From NCBI GenBank assembly GCA_030840445.1, contig JAVEEN010000390.1:1-41410 (forward strand): a DNA stretch of 41,410 nucleotides, read 5' to 3'. Source of the DNA: Pseudonocardiales bacterium. Its GTDB lineage: Bacteria; Actinomycetota; Actinomycetes; Mycobacteriales; Jatrophihabitantaceae. Below, one piece after another: positions 1 through 7,049 of this stretch (within the stretch, counting starts at the first letter, position 1; each line of letters starts with the position of its first letter). Below the pieces are notes generated by a model. That model saw only the letters and a list, made by a program, of their open reading frames with translations, was not told the DNA's origin and made no database searches. The position numbers and the translations under genes are program-made.

Positions 1-64
1 TCGTCAGTACCAGACGCCGCCGCCGGAATGCGAAGTGCGCGAGTCGATAGAGGTAGTTGGACAT
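1..64 (-). CDS. MMPL/RND-type transporter, N-terminus only (partial)
   Basis: Only the first 21 codons are inside the window; the gene continues past the left edge. The peptide starts MSNYLYRLAHFAFRRRRLVL, a short cytoplasmic N-terminus with an Arg cluster running into a hydrophobic stretch. This is the usual opening of actinobacterial MMPL family exporters (inference from family resemblance; no transport domain is visible). The ATG at 62-64 has a GGAG ribosome binding site a few bases upstream on the minus strand. It is divergent from the TetR gene at 262, with operator-like repeats between them, a classic regulator-exporter arrangement. Any other membrane protein starting with a basic segment and a TM helix is possible. 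Confidence 0.55.
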   Translation of the reverse strand, partial: MSNYLYRLAHFAFRRRRLVLT

Positions 65-135
65 GGCCGATCTCCACTGCTCCAGTGTTGATATTGAACC
101 CGGTGTAGGTATCGAACTTCAACCGACGCTAGGAC

Positions 136-212
136 ACTCACTAGCCGCATGTCAAGTGAACTACTAGCCACGCGTAAGGTGAGTCACTCGCCGATTAGCC
201 AGTGACTCACTT
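136..212. promoter_or_regulatory. candidate TetR operator repeats between divergent genes
   Basis: The heptamer ACTCACT occurs at 136-142 and 205-211. Its complement GTGAGT lies at 179-184. The latter two form an inverted repeat, GTGAGTCACT (179-188) and AGTGACTCAC (201-210), with a 12-bp spacer; each arm is itself close to a palindrome. A possible -10 element TATGCT (225-230) for the TetR gene would place the right arm over its -35 region. Such dyads beside a TetR gene are normally autoregulatory operators, so binding by the product of 262-864 and control of the leftward transporter are inferred. Confidence 0.6.
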
Positions 213-261
213 GCCGTCGGCTTGTATGCTGCGGTGCGATCTACCAACAAGGAGCACACCT

Positions 262-864
262 ATGGCGACGCCGGTCAAAGGCATATCCACCCGCGCAGCC
301 CAGGCCGAGCAGACCAAGCAGCAGATCCTGGACACTGCGCAGCGGCTGTTCGCCGAACTCGGCTACGACGCCACCTCGTTACAGATGATCGCCGACGAGA
401 TGGGCCTTACCAAGGCCGCCGTTTATTACCACTTCCGCGCGAAGAGCGACATCCTGCACGCGGCCATGCTGCCCGGGATCCGGCGGATAGAGGCGCTGCT
501 CGACGAAGCGGCCGCGATGCGCGGGCGGCGCGCCCGGATCGAGCACCTCGTAAACGGCTTCGTCGACTTCCTTGTTCAGAACCGCCAGTACGCGGTGATG
601 GCATCCACTGATCCGGCTGCCAAGCGGCACAAGCTGGAAGACGAGGCCGCGACACTCCGGCGGCGTGCCCTCGCGCTGTTCTTCGGCGAAAATCCGACCG
701 GTGGCGAGCGCCTGTCGTACTACGCGGTGTTCTACCTCTCCGAGAGCTTGCCCGATTTGGTCGACCTCACCGACGAGGAACTGCGCGAAGCCCTGAAGAC
801 GACCATGCTGCGCATCCTCCGGGTCACGCCCTCGTCCTTGCCGCCGCGACCTGATCGGAACTAG
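262..864 (+). CDS. TetR/AcrR family transcriptional regulator
   Basis: 200-residue regulator. Residues 17-63 form the TetR helix-turn-helix domain (KQQILDTAQRLFAELGYDATS followed by the recognition segment GLTKAAVYYHF). The rest is an all-helical ligand-binding domain with no recognisable ligand signature. The ATG at 262 is preceded by AAGGAG with good spacing; an in-frame GTG at 202 lies inside the operator dyad and is unlikely. The gene is divergent from an MMPL-like transporter and followed after 33 bp by a MarR gene and an MFS exporter. Control of efflux is therefore the likely job, probably by repression from the dyads at 136-212. The inducing ligand cannot be inferred. Confidence 0.9.
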   Translation: MATPVKGISTRAAQAEQTKQQILDTAQRLFAELGYDATSLQMIADEMGLTKAAVYYHFRAKSDILHAAMLPGIRRIEALLDEAAAMRGRRARIEHLVNGFVDFLVQNRQYAVMASTDPAAKRHKLEDEAATLRRRALALFFGENPTGGERLSYYAVFYLSESLPDLVDLTDEELREALKTTMLRILRVTPSSLPPRPDRN

Positions 865-897
865 TAAGCCGTACCTTATTAGTCTAGCCTTCTGATC

Positions 898-1344
898 ATG
901 CGCGCAGAAGATGATGCCGATGAGATCGCACGCGTTGCTGGGGCGTTGATGGTGAGTATGGGATTGTTCAGCCGACGACTCAAGCAGGCCTACGTCGAAG
1001 GTGACGCAAGAATCCCGGAGATCATGGCGTTGGCCCGACTCGAACGGGAGGGCCAGTCCACCCCGGGCGCTCTCGCCGCCTTGGAGCAGATCAGTCCCCA
1101 GTCAATGGGCGCCACGCTAAGGGCCTTGGAGTCTCGCAAGCTGGTGAGCCGGGGCCCGGACGCCATGGACGGCCGCCGCGTCGTCTTCTCGATCACCGAA
1201 GCGGGCCGCCAGACCCTGCTCGGTCGTCGACGGCTGCGGACCGAACAGGTCGCTCAGGCGCTGACCAGGTCTTTCACGGGGTCCGAGCGAAAGCAGCTCA
1301 TGGCAGCTACCCCATTGATCGAGCGCCTCGCCCAGGCCCTATGA
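898..1344 (+). CDS. MarR family transcriptional regulator
   Basis: 148-residue winged-helix protein of typical MarR length. The DNA-binding part spans about residues 45-105: helix-turn-helix (ALEQISPQSMGATLRALESRKL), then the wing with the family motif DAMDGRRVVFSITEAG. Terminal helices form the dimer interface. There is no clear Shine-Dalgarno before the ATG at 898, so it may be leaderless or coupled to the TetR gene 33 bp upstream. The MFS exporter gene begins 68 bp downstream. A MarR protein next to a drug exporter commonly represses it and is released by the exported compound or a precursor (family knowledge; not shown here). Confidence 0.9.
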   Translation: MRAEDDADEIARVAGALMVSMGLFSRRLKQAYVEGDARIPEIMALARLEREGQSTPGALAALEQISPQSMGATLRALESRKLVSRGPDAMDGRRVVFSITEAGRQTLLGRRRLRTEQVAQALTRSFTGSERKQLMAATPLIERLAQAL

Positions 1345-1412
1345 ATCCGTTCTCGGCCAGTGGCCGCGGTGGGCTTGCGGAGCGACGTGATCGGCGATGG
1401 AGAGCGCGATAA

Positions 1413-3149
1413 TTGTCTGAGAACCTAGACACCAGACCTGTCTCGACTGGTGACCGATACAAGTGGGTCGCGCTATCGAACACCACTCTCGGCGTGTTCA
1501 TGTCCACCCTGGACGGCTCGATCGTCATCATCTCGCTGCCGGCGATCTTCCGCGGCATCCACCTCGATCCGTTGGCGCCAGGGAACATTGTCTATCTGCT
1601 GTGGATGATCATGGGCTACCAGCTCGTTCAGGCGGTTCTCGTCGTCACGCTAGGGCGACTGGGCGACATGTACGGCAGGGTCAGGATCTACAACGCCGGC
1701 TTCTCGGTGTTCTCCGCAGCATCGATCTTCTTGTCGTTCGACCCGTTTCAGGGTGGCCACGGCGCTATCTGGCTCATCGGCTGGCGGCTGATACAGGCGC
1801 TGGGTGGAGCGATGTTGACGGCGAACTCGGCCGCGATCATCACTGACGTCTTTCCGGCTGACCAGCGCGGGCTCGCCTTGGGCATCAACACCATGGCCGC
1901 GCTCGCCGGCCAGTTCGTCGGACTGGTGGCCGGTGGCGTTCTTGCTGCCTGGGATTGGCGAGCGGTCTTCTGGGTAAACGTGCCGATCGGCGTCATCGGC
2001 ACAGTGTGGGCGTACCGAAGTCTGCGAGACTCGGGTGAGCGCCGCCGTTCCACAATCGACTGGTGGGGCAACATAACGTTCGCGGCCGGGTTGGCCATCC
2101 TGCTTGGCTCGATCACAACCGGGATCCAGCCACACGGCGGCCATTCGATGGGTTGGCAAAGCCCGAAAGTCCTTGTCGGGCTGGCCTTGGGCGCCGTATT
2201 GCTTGCGACCTTCTGCTTGATCGAAAGCCGAATCGCCGAACCGATGTTCAACCTCGCGCTGTTCCGCATCCGAGCATTCGCAGCCGGGAACGCGGCAGGT
2301 CTGTTCACCGCGGTTTCGCGAGGCGGCCTGCAGTTCATGCTCATCATCTGGCTGCAGGGGATCTGGCTTCCGCTACATGGCTACGATTACGCCGACACCC
2401 CGCTGTGGGCGGGCATCTTCCTGCTTCCGCTCACCCTTGGATTTCTCATTTCCGGACCGATTGCCGGCTACTTGTCGGATCGCTTCGGCGCCCGCGCCTT
2501 CGCCTCGGCCGGGATGGTGGTCTTCGGTGCGAGCTTCGTGGGTCTGATGGCGTTGCCGATCGACTTCCCCTACTGGGCCTTCGCCGTGCTGATCGCCTGC
2601 AACGGCGTCGGTAGCGGCATGTTCGGAGCACCTAACGGCGCCGCTGTCATGAGCAGCGTGCCTGCTCAGCAGCGCGGCGCGGCATCGGGTATGCGGTCCA
2701 CGTTCCAGAACTCCGGAAGCTCGCTGTCCATCGGTATTTTCTTCTCGTTGATGATCGCTGGACTGGCCGGCACGCTGCCTGACGCCTTGAGCAGCGGACT
2801 GCAACAGCAGGGGGTACCCGGAAACGTGGCACATCAGGTGGGCCAGCTGCCTCCGGTGTCCACCCTCTTTGCCTCGTTTCTGGGCATCAACCCGATTCGG
2901 CAGTTGCTGGCTCCGAGCGGCGTGCTCAACGGCTTGCCCGAGGCGAACGTCGATGTCCTGACTGGGCGCGAATTCTTTCCGCATTTGATCTCGCAGCCCT
3001 TCCATCACGGGCTGATTATCGTCTTCAGCACCGCGGTCGTGTTGTCCGTCCTCGGCGCCGTCGCCTCATTGTTGCGCGGTACGAGAGACAACCGCGGCCA
3101 TATTCTCGAGACGATGACAGCACCTGGCGCGTTCCAAGCCGAGGAGTAG
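1413..3149 (+). CDS. MFS transporter, DHA2 (14-TM) drug/proton antiporter type
   Basis: 578-residue membrane protein with about 14 hydrophobic segments, the size of the EmrB/QacA-like DHA2 group. Motif A appears near residue 84 as GRLGDMYGRVRIYN, after the first helices (NTTLGVFMSTLDGSIVIISLPA). Motif C-like glycine-rich sequence (MAALAGQFVGLVAGGVLA) follows, then the DWRAVFWVNVPIGV segment characteristic of this family. The start is a TTG at 1413 with GATGGAGAG upstream. It lies directly after a MarR gene, which probably controls it. Proton-driven export of a lipophilic compound is the expected role; the substrate is unknown. Confidence 0.9.
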   Translation: MSENLDTRPVSTGDRYKWVALSNTTLGVFMSTLDGSIVIISLPAIFRGIHLDPLAPGNIVYLLWMIMGYQLVQAVLVVTLGRLGDMYGRVRIYNAGFSVFSAASIFLSFDPFQGGHGAIWLIGWRLIQALGGAMLTANSAAIITDVFPADQRGLALGINTMAALAGQFVGLVAGGVLAAWDWRAVFWVNVPIGVIGTVWAYRSLRDSGERRRSTIDWWGNITFAAGLAILLGSITTGIQPHGGHSMGWQSPKVLVGLALGAVLLATFCLIESRIAEPMFNLALFRIRAFAAGNAAGLFTAVSRGGLQFMLIIWLQGIWLPLHGYDYADTPLWAGIFLLPLTLGFLISGPIAGYLSDRFGARAFASAGMVVFGASFVGLMALPIDFPYWAFAVLIACNGVGSGMFGAPNGAAVMSSVPAQQRGAASGMRSTFQNSGSSLSIGIFFSLMIAGLAGTLPDALSSGLQQQGVPGNVAHQVGQLPPVSTLFASFLGINPIRQLLAPSGVLNGLPEANVDVLTGREFFPHLISQPFHHGLIIVFSTAVVLSVLGAVASLLRGTRDNRGHILETMTAPGAFQAEE

Positions 3150-3250
3150 TGGCGAAGGTTAGCGACCCAACACTTGGCCATATTGAGAACAGCGCGACGA
3201 TGCGATGGGTACTCTCGCCACGGAGCACCAACTTACCTAAGGAGCGATCA

Positions 3251-3586
3251 GTGGCCACGGAGACCATCACCCGTCTCGTCGACGACCTCGATGGGGGAAC
3301 GGCTGAGCGGACCGTCTCGTTCGCCTGGGACCGCAAGAGCTATGAAATAGATCTGAGCAAGAAGAACATCGCCGCTTTCGAAAGAGCGATAAGGCCGTAC
3401 CTAACGGCTGCCCGCACGCCTCGAGCAACGAGCGGTGGTGGTCCCCGCCAGGGCAGGCGTGCCGTGTCGACCAGGCGGACCGGCCTATCCGCGATTCGCG
3501 ACTGGGCGCGGGCCAACGGTCACGAGGTATCCGATCGTGGTCGGATTGCCGCCAACGTAGTCGAGGCCTATGAAGCCTCCCGCTAG
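3251..3586 (+). CDS. lsr2: Lsr2-family nucleoid-associated protein (short paralogue)
   Basis: 111-residue Lsr2-like protein. The N-terminal half (VDDLDGGTAERTVSFAWDRKSYEIDLSKKN) is the Lsr2 dimerisation/oligomerisation domain. A basic Gly/Arg linker follows. The C-terminal domain (IRDWARANGHEVSDRGRIAANVVEAY) contains the RGR AT-hook-like motif that inserts into the minor groove of AT-rich DNA. The start is the GTG at 3251, with AAGGAG 6 bp upstream; the frame extends back to 3149 but that part does not look like Lsr2. Lsr2 proteins act like H-NS, silencing foreign or stress-related loci. This may be an accessory paralogue, since the genome copy usually sits elsewhere. Confidence 0.93.
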   Translation: MATETITRLVDDLDGGTAERTVSFAWDRKSYEIDLSKKNIAAFERAIRPYLTAARTPRATSGGGPRQGRRAVSTRRTGLSAIRDWARANGHEVSDRGRIAANVVEAYEASR

Positions 3587-3597
3587 CTTGAAGGCGG

Positions 3598-4302
3598 TCA
3601 GCGCTCGCCAGAAGCCGGTGGGACGTCGGCGCTGTCGAAGCTACTGACGAGCCGGTCATAGGTGTCCGACAGGTGTACGCGGATCGCCTTCTCGCATGCT
3701 CGGGCATCCCTGGAACTGATCACTCGAAGCAGCTCCTCGTGTTCTGCGATAACGAGATCCCGGTAGTACTCGTTGGAGGCGTGCCGTTTCGTCAGCAGTG
3801 AGAGCAGGACCTGCGACCTTATCGAACTCCAGGCGTTCCACAGCCGTTCGTGGTGCGCGCTGCGGTAGAGCGCGTCGTGGAACTCGACATCGAGTTGGAT
3901 CAGCACGTAATCGTTCTGGTCTACGAACGCCTTCGACAGCGCCTTGACCGCTGCGGCCAGATTGTCCAGGTCGGCTTGGGTTGCAGCAGCGGCGGCCTGC
4001 CTGATTGCAAAAACCTCGAGGACGGTTCGCAGGCCCGCAAGCTCACGAAAGTCATCCGCCGACAGCTGCACGATGAATGCGCCCCGATGCCATTCCATCG
4101 TGACGATGCCTTCTTGTTTGAGCTGTACCAAGGCTTCGCGGACCGGTCCGCGACTGACCTGTAGGCGGTCGGCGATATCGACTTCGTTCAGGCGTTCGCC
4201 GAGTTCGAGGGATCCGTCGAAGATAGCCTGGCGAATGTTCTCCGCAACCTCATCGGTCAGACCCCGGCGCCGGGCCGGTTGGATCTCCAGCCCACCACTC
4301 AT
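3598..4302 (-). CDS. GntR family regulator, FadR subfamily (FCD domain)
   Basis: 234-residue repressor-type protein. Residues about 14-75 form the winged HTH (LTDEVAENIRQAIFDGSLELGERLNE, then ADRLQVSRGPVREAL). Residues about 85-215 form an all-helical FCD effector domain with the metal-ligand pattern D-x3-H (DVEFH), a second His (AEHEELL) and a third (RVHLSDTY), as in metal-containing FCD proteins. The ATG at 4302 is chosen because GAGGGG lies 8 bp before it; an upstream ATG at 4332 has no ribosome binding site and lies inside a repeat. It is divergent from acetamidase. A matching operator in front of the transporter operon at 6871 suggests that this protein controls both. The ligand is probably a small carboxylate (family inference). 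Confidence 0.92.
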   Translation of the reverse strand: MSGGLEIQPARRRGLTDEVAENIRQAIFDGSLELGERLNEVDIADRLQVSRGPVREALVQLKQEGIVTMEWHRGAFIVQLSADDFRELAGLRTVLEVFAIRQAAAAATQADLDNLAAAVKALSKAFVDQNDYVLIQLDVEFHDALYRSAHHERLWNAWSSIRSQVLLSLLTKRHASNEYYRDLVIAEHEELLRVISSRDARACEKAIRVHLSDTYDRLVSSFDSADVPPASGER

Positions 4303-4321
4303 CTCCGCACCCCTCGGTCGA

Positions 4322-4372
4322 ATTGTTGACATGGTCTATTTGTTGACATCATGAATGTTAGCAAGCTAGGGT
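4322..4372. promoter_or_regulatory. GntR operator and acetamidase promoter
   Basis: TTGTTGACAT occurs twice, at 4323-4332 and 4340-4349. The second copy is the left arm of an imperfect 25-bp dyad, TTGTTGACAT / 5 bp / ATGTTAGCAA (4340-4364). A rightward promoter can be read through it: -35 TTGACA (4343-4348), an 18-bp spacer, -10 TAGGGT (4367-4372). The dyad fills the space between -35 and -10, so binding would block acetamidase transcription. The site also lies in the 5' region of the leftward GntR gene, consistent with autoregulation. A near copy occurs at 6871-6895. Confidence 0.75.
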
Positions 4373-4546
4373 AGCGCTGTCCAGCCTGGCGCTGAGTGCC
4401 AGCAATTCAGGCTCGCCGGGCGATGCCCGCAGTCAAGGATCCATTGTGTTCCAGATCAACTGAGCTCCAGCTCAACCCGCCGCCGACCGCCGCGGCGAGT
4501 CTTGCGCGCTGTAAGGCGACCTGGCCGGCCCTCGGAGGCGCTGTCG

Positions 4547-5494
4547 TTGACACACCACTTTCTGAAACCCGTCTACGGCGTGGTCCACGACTATTTCAGC
4601 CGTGCTCTTGCCCCGGCTTTGCACGTCGACTCCGGAGACACCGTGACGGTCACCTCGCTGGATGCCCGCGGCTACCTGCGGGAGCCGTCGGCCCCGGGCG
4701 CTTTCGGTGAGACCTTTCTTCCTGGTGCTCGCGGACACGCACTGTGCGGGCCGATCTTTGTCCGGGGCGCTCGCCCCGGCGACGCGCTCGCCGTCAGACT
4801 GGTGGACCTGAGACCGGGCAGTTGGGGTTGGACGGTCGCTGGTGATCCCGAAGAGCGGTTCACGGACTGCCTCGGTGGTCTACACGATGGGTCGATAGCC
4901 CTGCACTGGCGGTTGGACGTCGATGCCGGGGTCGGCACCAATGATCTCGGGTTCACGGTGGACCTGCGGCCCTTCTTGGGGGTAATAGGCGTGGCACCGG
5001 CCGAGGGTGGCGAGTTTTCCACTACGCCACCGCGTTATTGCGGCGGAAACATCGATTGTAAGGATCTGGTCGAGGGCAGCGTGCTGTACCTCCCGGTCTC
5101 GGTCGAGGGGGCGTTGCTATCCATTGGTGACGGTCACGCGCGCCAAGGCGACGGAGAGGTTTCCGGCACCGCCATCGAATGCCCGATGACGACCGAACTG
5201 GAGTTGACCGTGGTTGCGGACCCGGTGGTGGTGACGCCATACGCGAAGACGCCAACTGGCCGGATCACCTTCGGTTTCGACGCGACGCTGGACAACGCCG
5301 CCGCGGCAGCATTGAACGCAATGCTGACGTGGATGGAGAAGCTCTTCACGGTGACCAGAACACAGGCGCTGGCGCTGGCGAGCACAGTCGTCGATCTCCG
5401 GATCACCCAAGTGGCGAACGGCGTGTGGGGTGTCCACGCGGTGCTCGCTGATGGTGCAATCCGATCCGAGAGTGCCGGGGCGTTCCGGGGCTAG
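4547..5494 (+). CDS. acetamidase/formamidase family protein
   Basis: About 315 residues, near the usual family size. The whole length matches the FmdA/AmdA fold: DSGDTVTV near the start, GPIFVRGARPGDALAVRLVDL, a GGNIDCKDLVEGSVLYLPV block, then SIGDGHARQGDGEVSGTAIECP with conserved acidic and His residues. The family hydrolyses formamide, acetamide or other short amides to the carboxylate and ammonia in the cytoplasm. The TTG at 4547 has GGAGG 8 bp upstream; a start at 4502 is less likely. It is divergent from the GntR gene, with the shared operator in its promoter. Released ammonia or an N-acyl group is probably part of the same catabolic route as the peptide-type operon at 7050; the exact amide is unknown. 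Confidence 0.9.
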   Translation: MTHHFLKPVYGVVHDYFSRALAPALHVDSGDTVTVTSLDARGYLREPSAPGAFGETFLPGARGHALCGPIFVRGARPGDALAVRLVDLRPGSWGWTVAGDPEERFTDCLGGLHDGSIALHWRLDVDAGVGTNDLGFTVDLRPFLGVIGVAPAEGGEFSTTPPRYCGGNIDCKDLVEGSVLYLPVSVEGALLSIGDGHARQGDGEVSGTAIECPMTTELELTVVADPVVVTPYAKTPTGRITFGFDATLDNAAAAALNAMLTWMEKLFTVTRTQALALASTVVDLRITQVANGVWGVHAVLADGAIRSESAGAFRG

Positions 5495-5535
5495 CCTCGA
5501 CGCGATGTCCTCGCTGACCAGCTTCGCCCTGCCGT

Positions 5536-6675
5536 TCAGAGGTCGTTCAACACGGCCTCGATGCGATCAAGGCCTCCCTCGAGTGTTTCCAGGCTGGCCG
5601 CGAATGACAGGCGCAGGTGGCCTTCACCCGATGGGCCGAATTCGGGACCCGAGCGGACGGCCACACCTCCGGCCAGCAGGCGATCGGTGACCTCGGCTGC
5701 AGGCAGCGCGCTCAGGTAACGGGCGAAGATGTAAAACGCACCAGCTGGCTCAATGGCGTCGAGCCGCTCCATCTTCGCAATGCGTGCGGTGAGGTAATCC
5801 CGCCGTTCCTGGTAGGCGGCGAGCATCGGTGCGGCCAGGTCGGGTCCTAGCCTGATCGCTGCCAAGGCGGCCCGCTGTACGGCAGCGTTCACCGAACTGT
5901 TCATGGTGCGATGGACATGCCGGATGGCTGCCGTGATCGGCTCAGCGGCAACGAGATAACCGATCCGCCAGCCGGTCATGGCGTAAGTCTTGGAAAGAGT
6001 CTGGGTGTAGATGAGCCGATCCCGCAGAGATTCCACGGCCAGCGTGGAGGTGAAGGGCTGACCGTCATAGACGATGTCGGCATATGCCTCGTCGGCAAGT
6101 AACAAGGTTTGGGTACCGGCGAGGTGTTCGGCAAGTCGTTGGAGTTCCGCCGATCCGAACACCGCCCCCGTCGGGTTGACGGGATTGCAAAGAATCACCA
6201 TTCGGGCGCCGGCCAGTGACATCGCCAGCCGGTCGAAGTCGAGATGGTGATCGTCCAGAGTAGGTACGAAGACCGGATGTCCGCCCGCCAGTTCAACTGC
6301 GTCCAGATAGAGCGAATACGTGGGTTCGGGGATCACGACCTTGTCGCCGGGATTCACGGTCGCCAGGATCGCGGCAGTGATGGCGCCCGCCCCGCCATGA
6401 CTCACCAGGACGGAGCGATCAGAGTACGGAGCCCCAGACACCTGGGTCGCGGATTCGGCGATCGCCTCGCGCAGCTCCGGGTCGCCGTTCATATCGCCAT
6501 ATCGCGTGTAACCGTCACGGACAGCACGCTGCAACGCCTCGACGATCGGCTCAGGGGTCGGAAAATCCGGCTCGCCCTGTGCGAGCGAGAGCGTCCCCGG
6601 CGGCTGCAAGCCGCCTGCAGGCCTGAGAGAGGCCCGAGCTACTCGTTCTATTGCCTGCGACTGCCGAAACTGCAT
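5536..6675 (-). CDS. PLP-dependent aminotransferase, class I/II (fold type I)
   Basis: 379 residues, typical of aspartate-aminotransferase-like enzymes. Key features: YTRYGDMNGDPELREAI near residue 56, the NPVNPTG motif (N167), D195 in LLADEAYAD which pairs with the PLP pyridine nitrogen, and the Schiff-base lysine K229 in TLSKTYAMTGWRIGY. A C-terminal GHLRLSFA carries the likely substrate-carboxylate Arg. It converts an amino acid to a 2-oxo acid with a partner oxo acid; specificity cannot be read. It is divergent from the transporter/decarboxylase operon, which encodes enzymes able to use a 2-oxo acid (ThDP decarboxylase, 2-hydroxyacid dehydrogenase). Transamination before decarboxylation is an attractive inference. 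It converges on acetamidase with 41 bp between stops. Confidence 0.92.
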   Translation of the reverse strand: MQFRQSQAIERVARASLRPAGGLQPPGTLSLAQGEPDFPTPEPIVEALQRAVRDGYTRYGDMNGDPELREAIAESATQVSGAPYSDRSVLVSHGGAGAITAAILATVNPGDKVVIPEPTYSLYLDAVELAGGHPVFVPTLDDHHLDFDRLAMSLAGARMVILCNPVNPTGAVFGSAELQRLAEHLAGTQTLLLADEAYADIVYDGQPFTSTLAVESLRDRLIYTQTLSKTYAMTGWRIGYLVAAEPITAAIRHVHRTMNSSVNAAVQRAALAAIRLGPDLAAPMLAAYQERRDYLTARIAKMERLDAIEPAGAFYIFARYLSALPAAEVTDRLLAGGVAVRSGPEFGPSGEGHLRLSFAASLETLEGGLDRIEAVLNDL

Positions 6676-6688
6676 GTCCTCATACCTT

Positions 6689-6718
6689 CAATCTCTGGGT
6701 GGGCAATCTCTGGGTGGG
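6689..6718. repeat. 15-bp perfect tandem duplication
   Basis: CAATCTCTGGGTGGG occurs twice head to tail (6689-6703 and 6704-6718), starting 14 bp upstream of the aminotransferase start codon, in its 5' untranslated or promoter region. It may be a simple slippage duplication or a pair of regulator half-sites; the sequence alone does not decide. Confidence 0.85.
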
Positions 6719-6851
6719 CCAGTGCGGAGCGTAGCGATGCCATCATCGGTCAGCCATGCGGCCACGGTCGGTGCCGGAATCGGGCACCGCCGGACGCGGG
6801 CTGACCGGCCGAGGCAGCTCTCTTGTGGATGGGGTACGCCGCGCCGGTGTC

Positions 6852-6895
6852 TTGACCTGATGAAGTCAACTCACTAACATTCCGAATGTCAACAA
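6852..6895 (+). promoter_or_regulatory. promoter of the transporter operon with GntR operator
   Basis: A sigma-70-type promoter is visible: -35 TTGACC (6852-6857), 17-bp spacer, -10 TAACAT (6875-6880). The dyad TCACTAACAT / 5 bp / ATGTCAACAA (6871-6895) overlaps the -10 and the probable start site. Its reverse complement matches the 4340-4364 operator at 10 of 10 bases in one arm and 8 of 10 in the other, with the same 5-bp spacer. Repression by the GntR protein of 3598-4302 is therefore strongly suggested. The 5' leader to the first gene (GTG at 7050) would be about 160 nt. Confidence 0.78.
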
Positions 6896-7049
6896 TGTGG
6901 TTGGTCCGCCGGCTGCGTCGAGCCGGAGTAGCGGGCGTTCCTGCTGGGAGCCCTCGTGGCCGGCGGCGCGGTTATTTCGTAAGGCAATCCATGAGATTCG
7001 TTGCACTGGTTTGGTGGCTGTGCCACCGGAAACAGGAGAGGCCGACACT

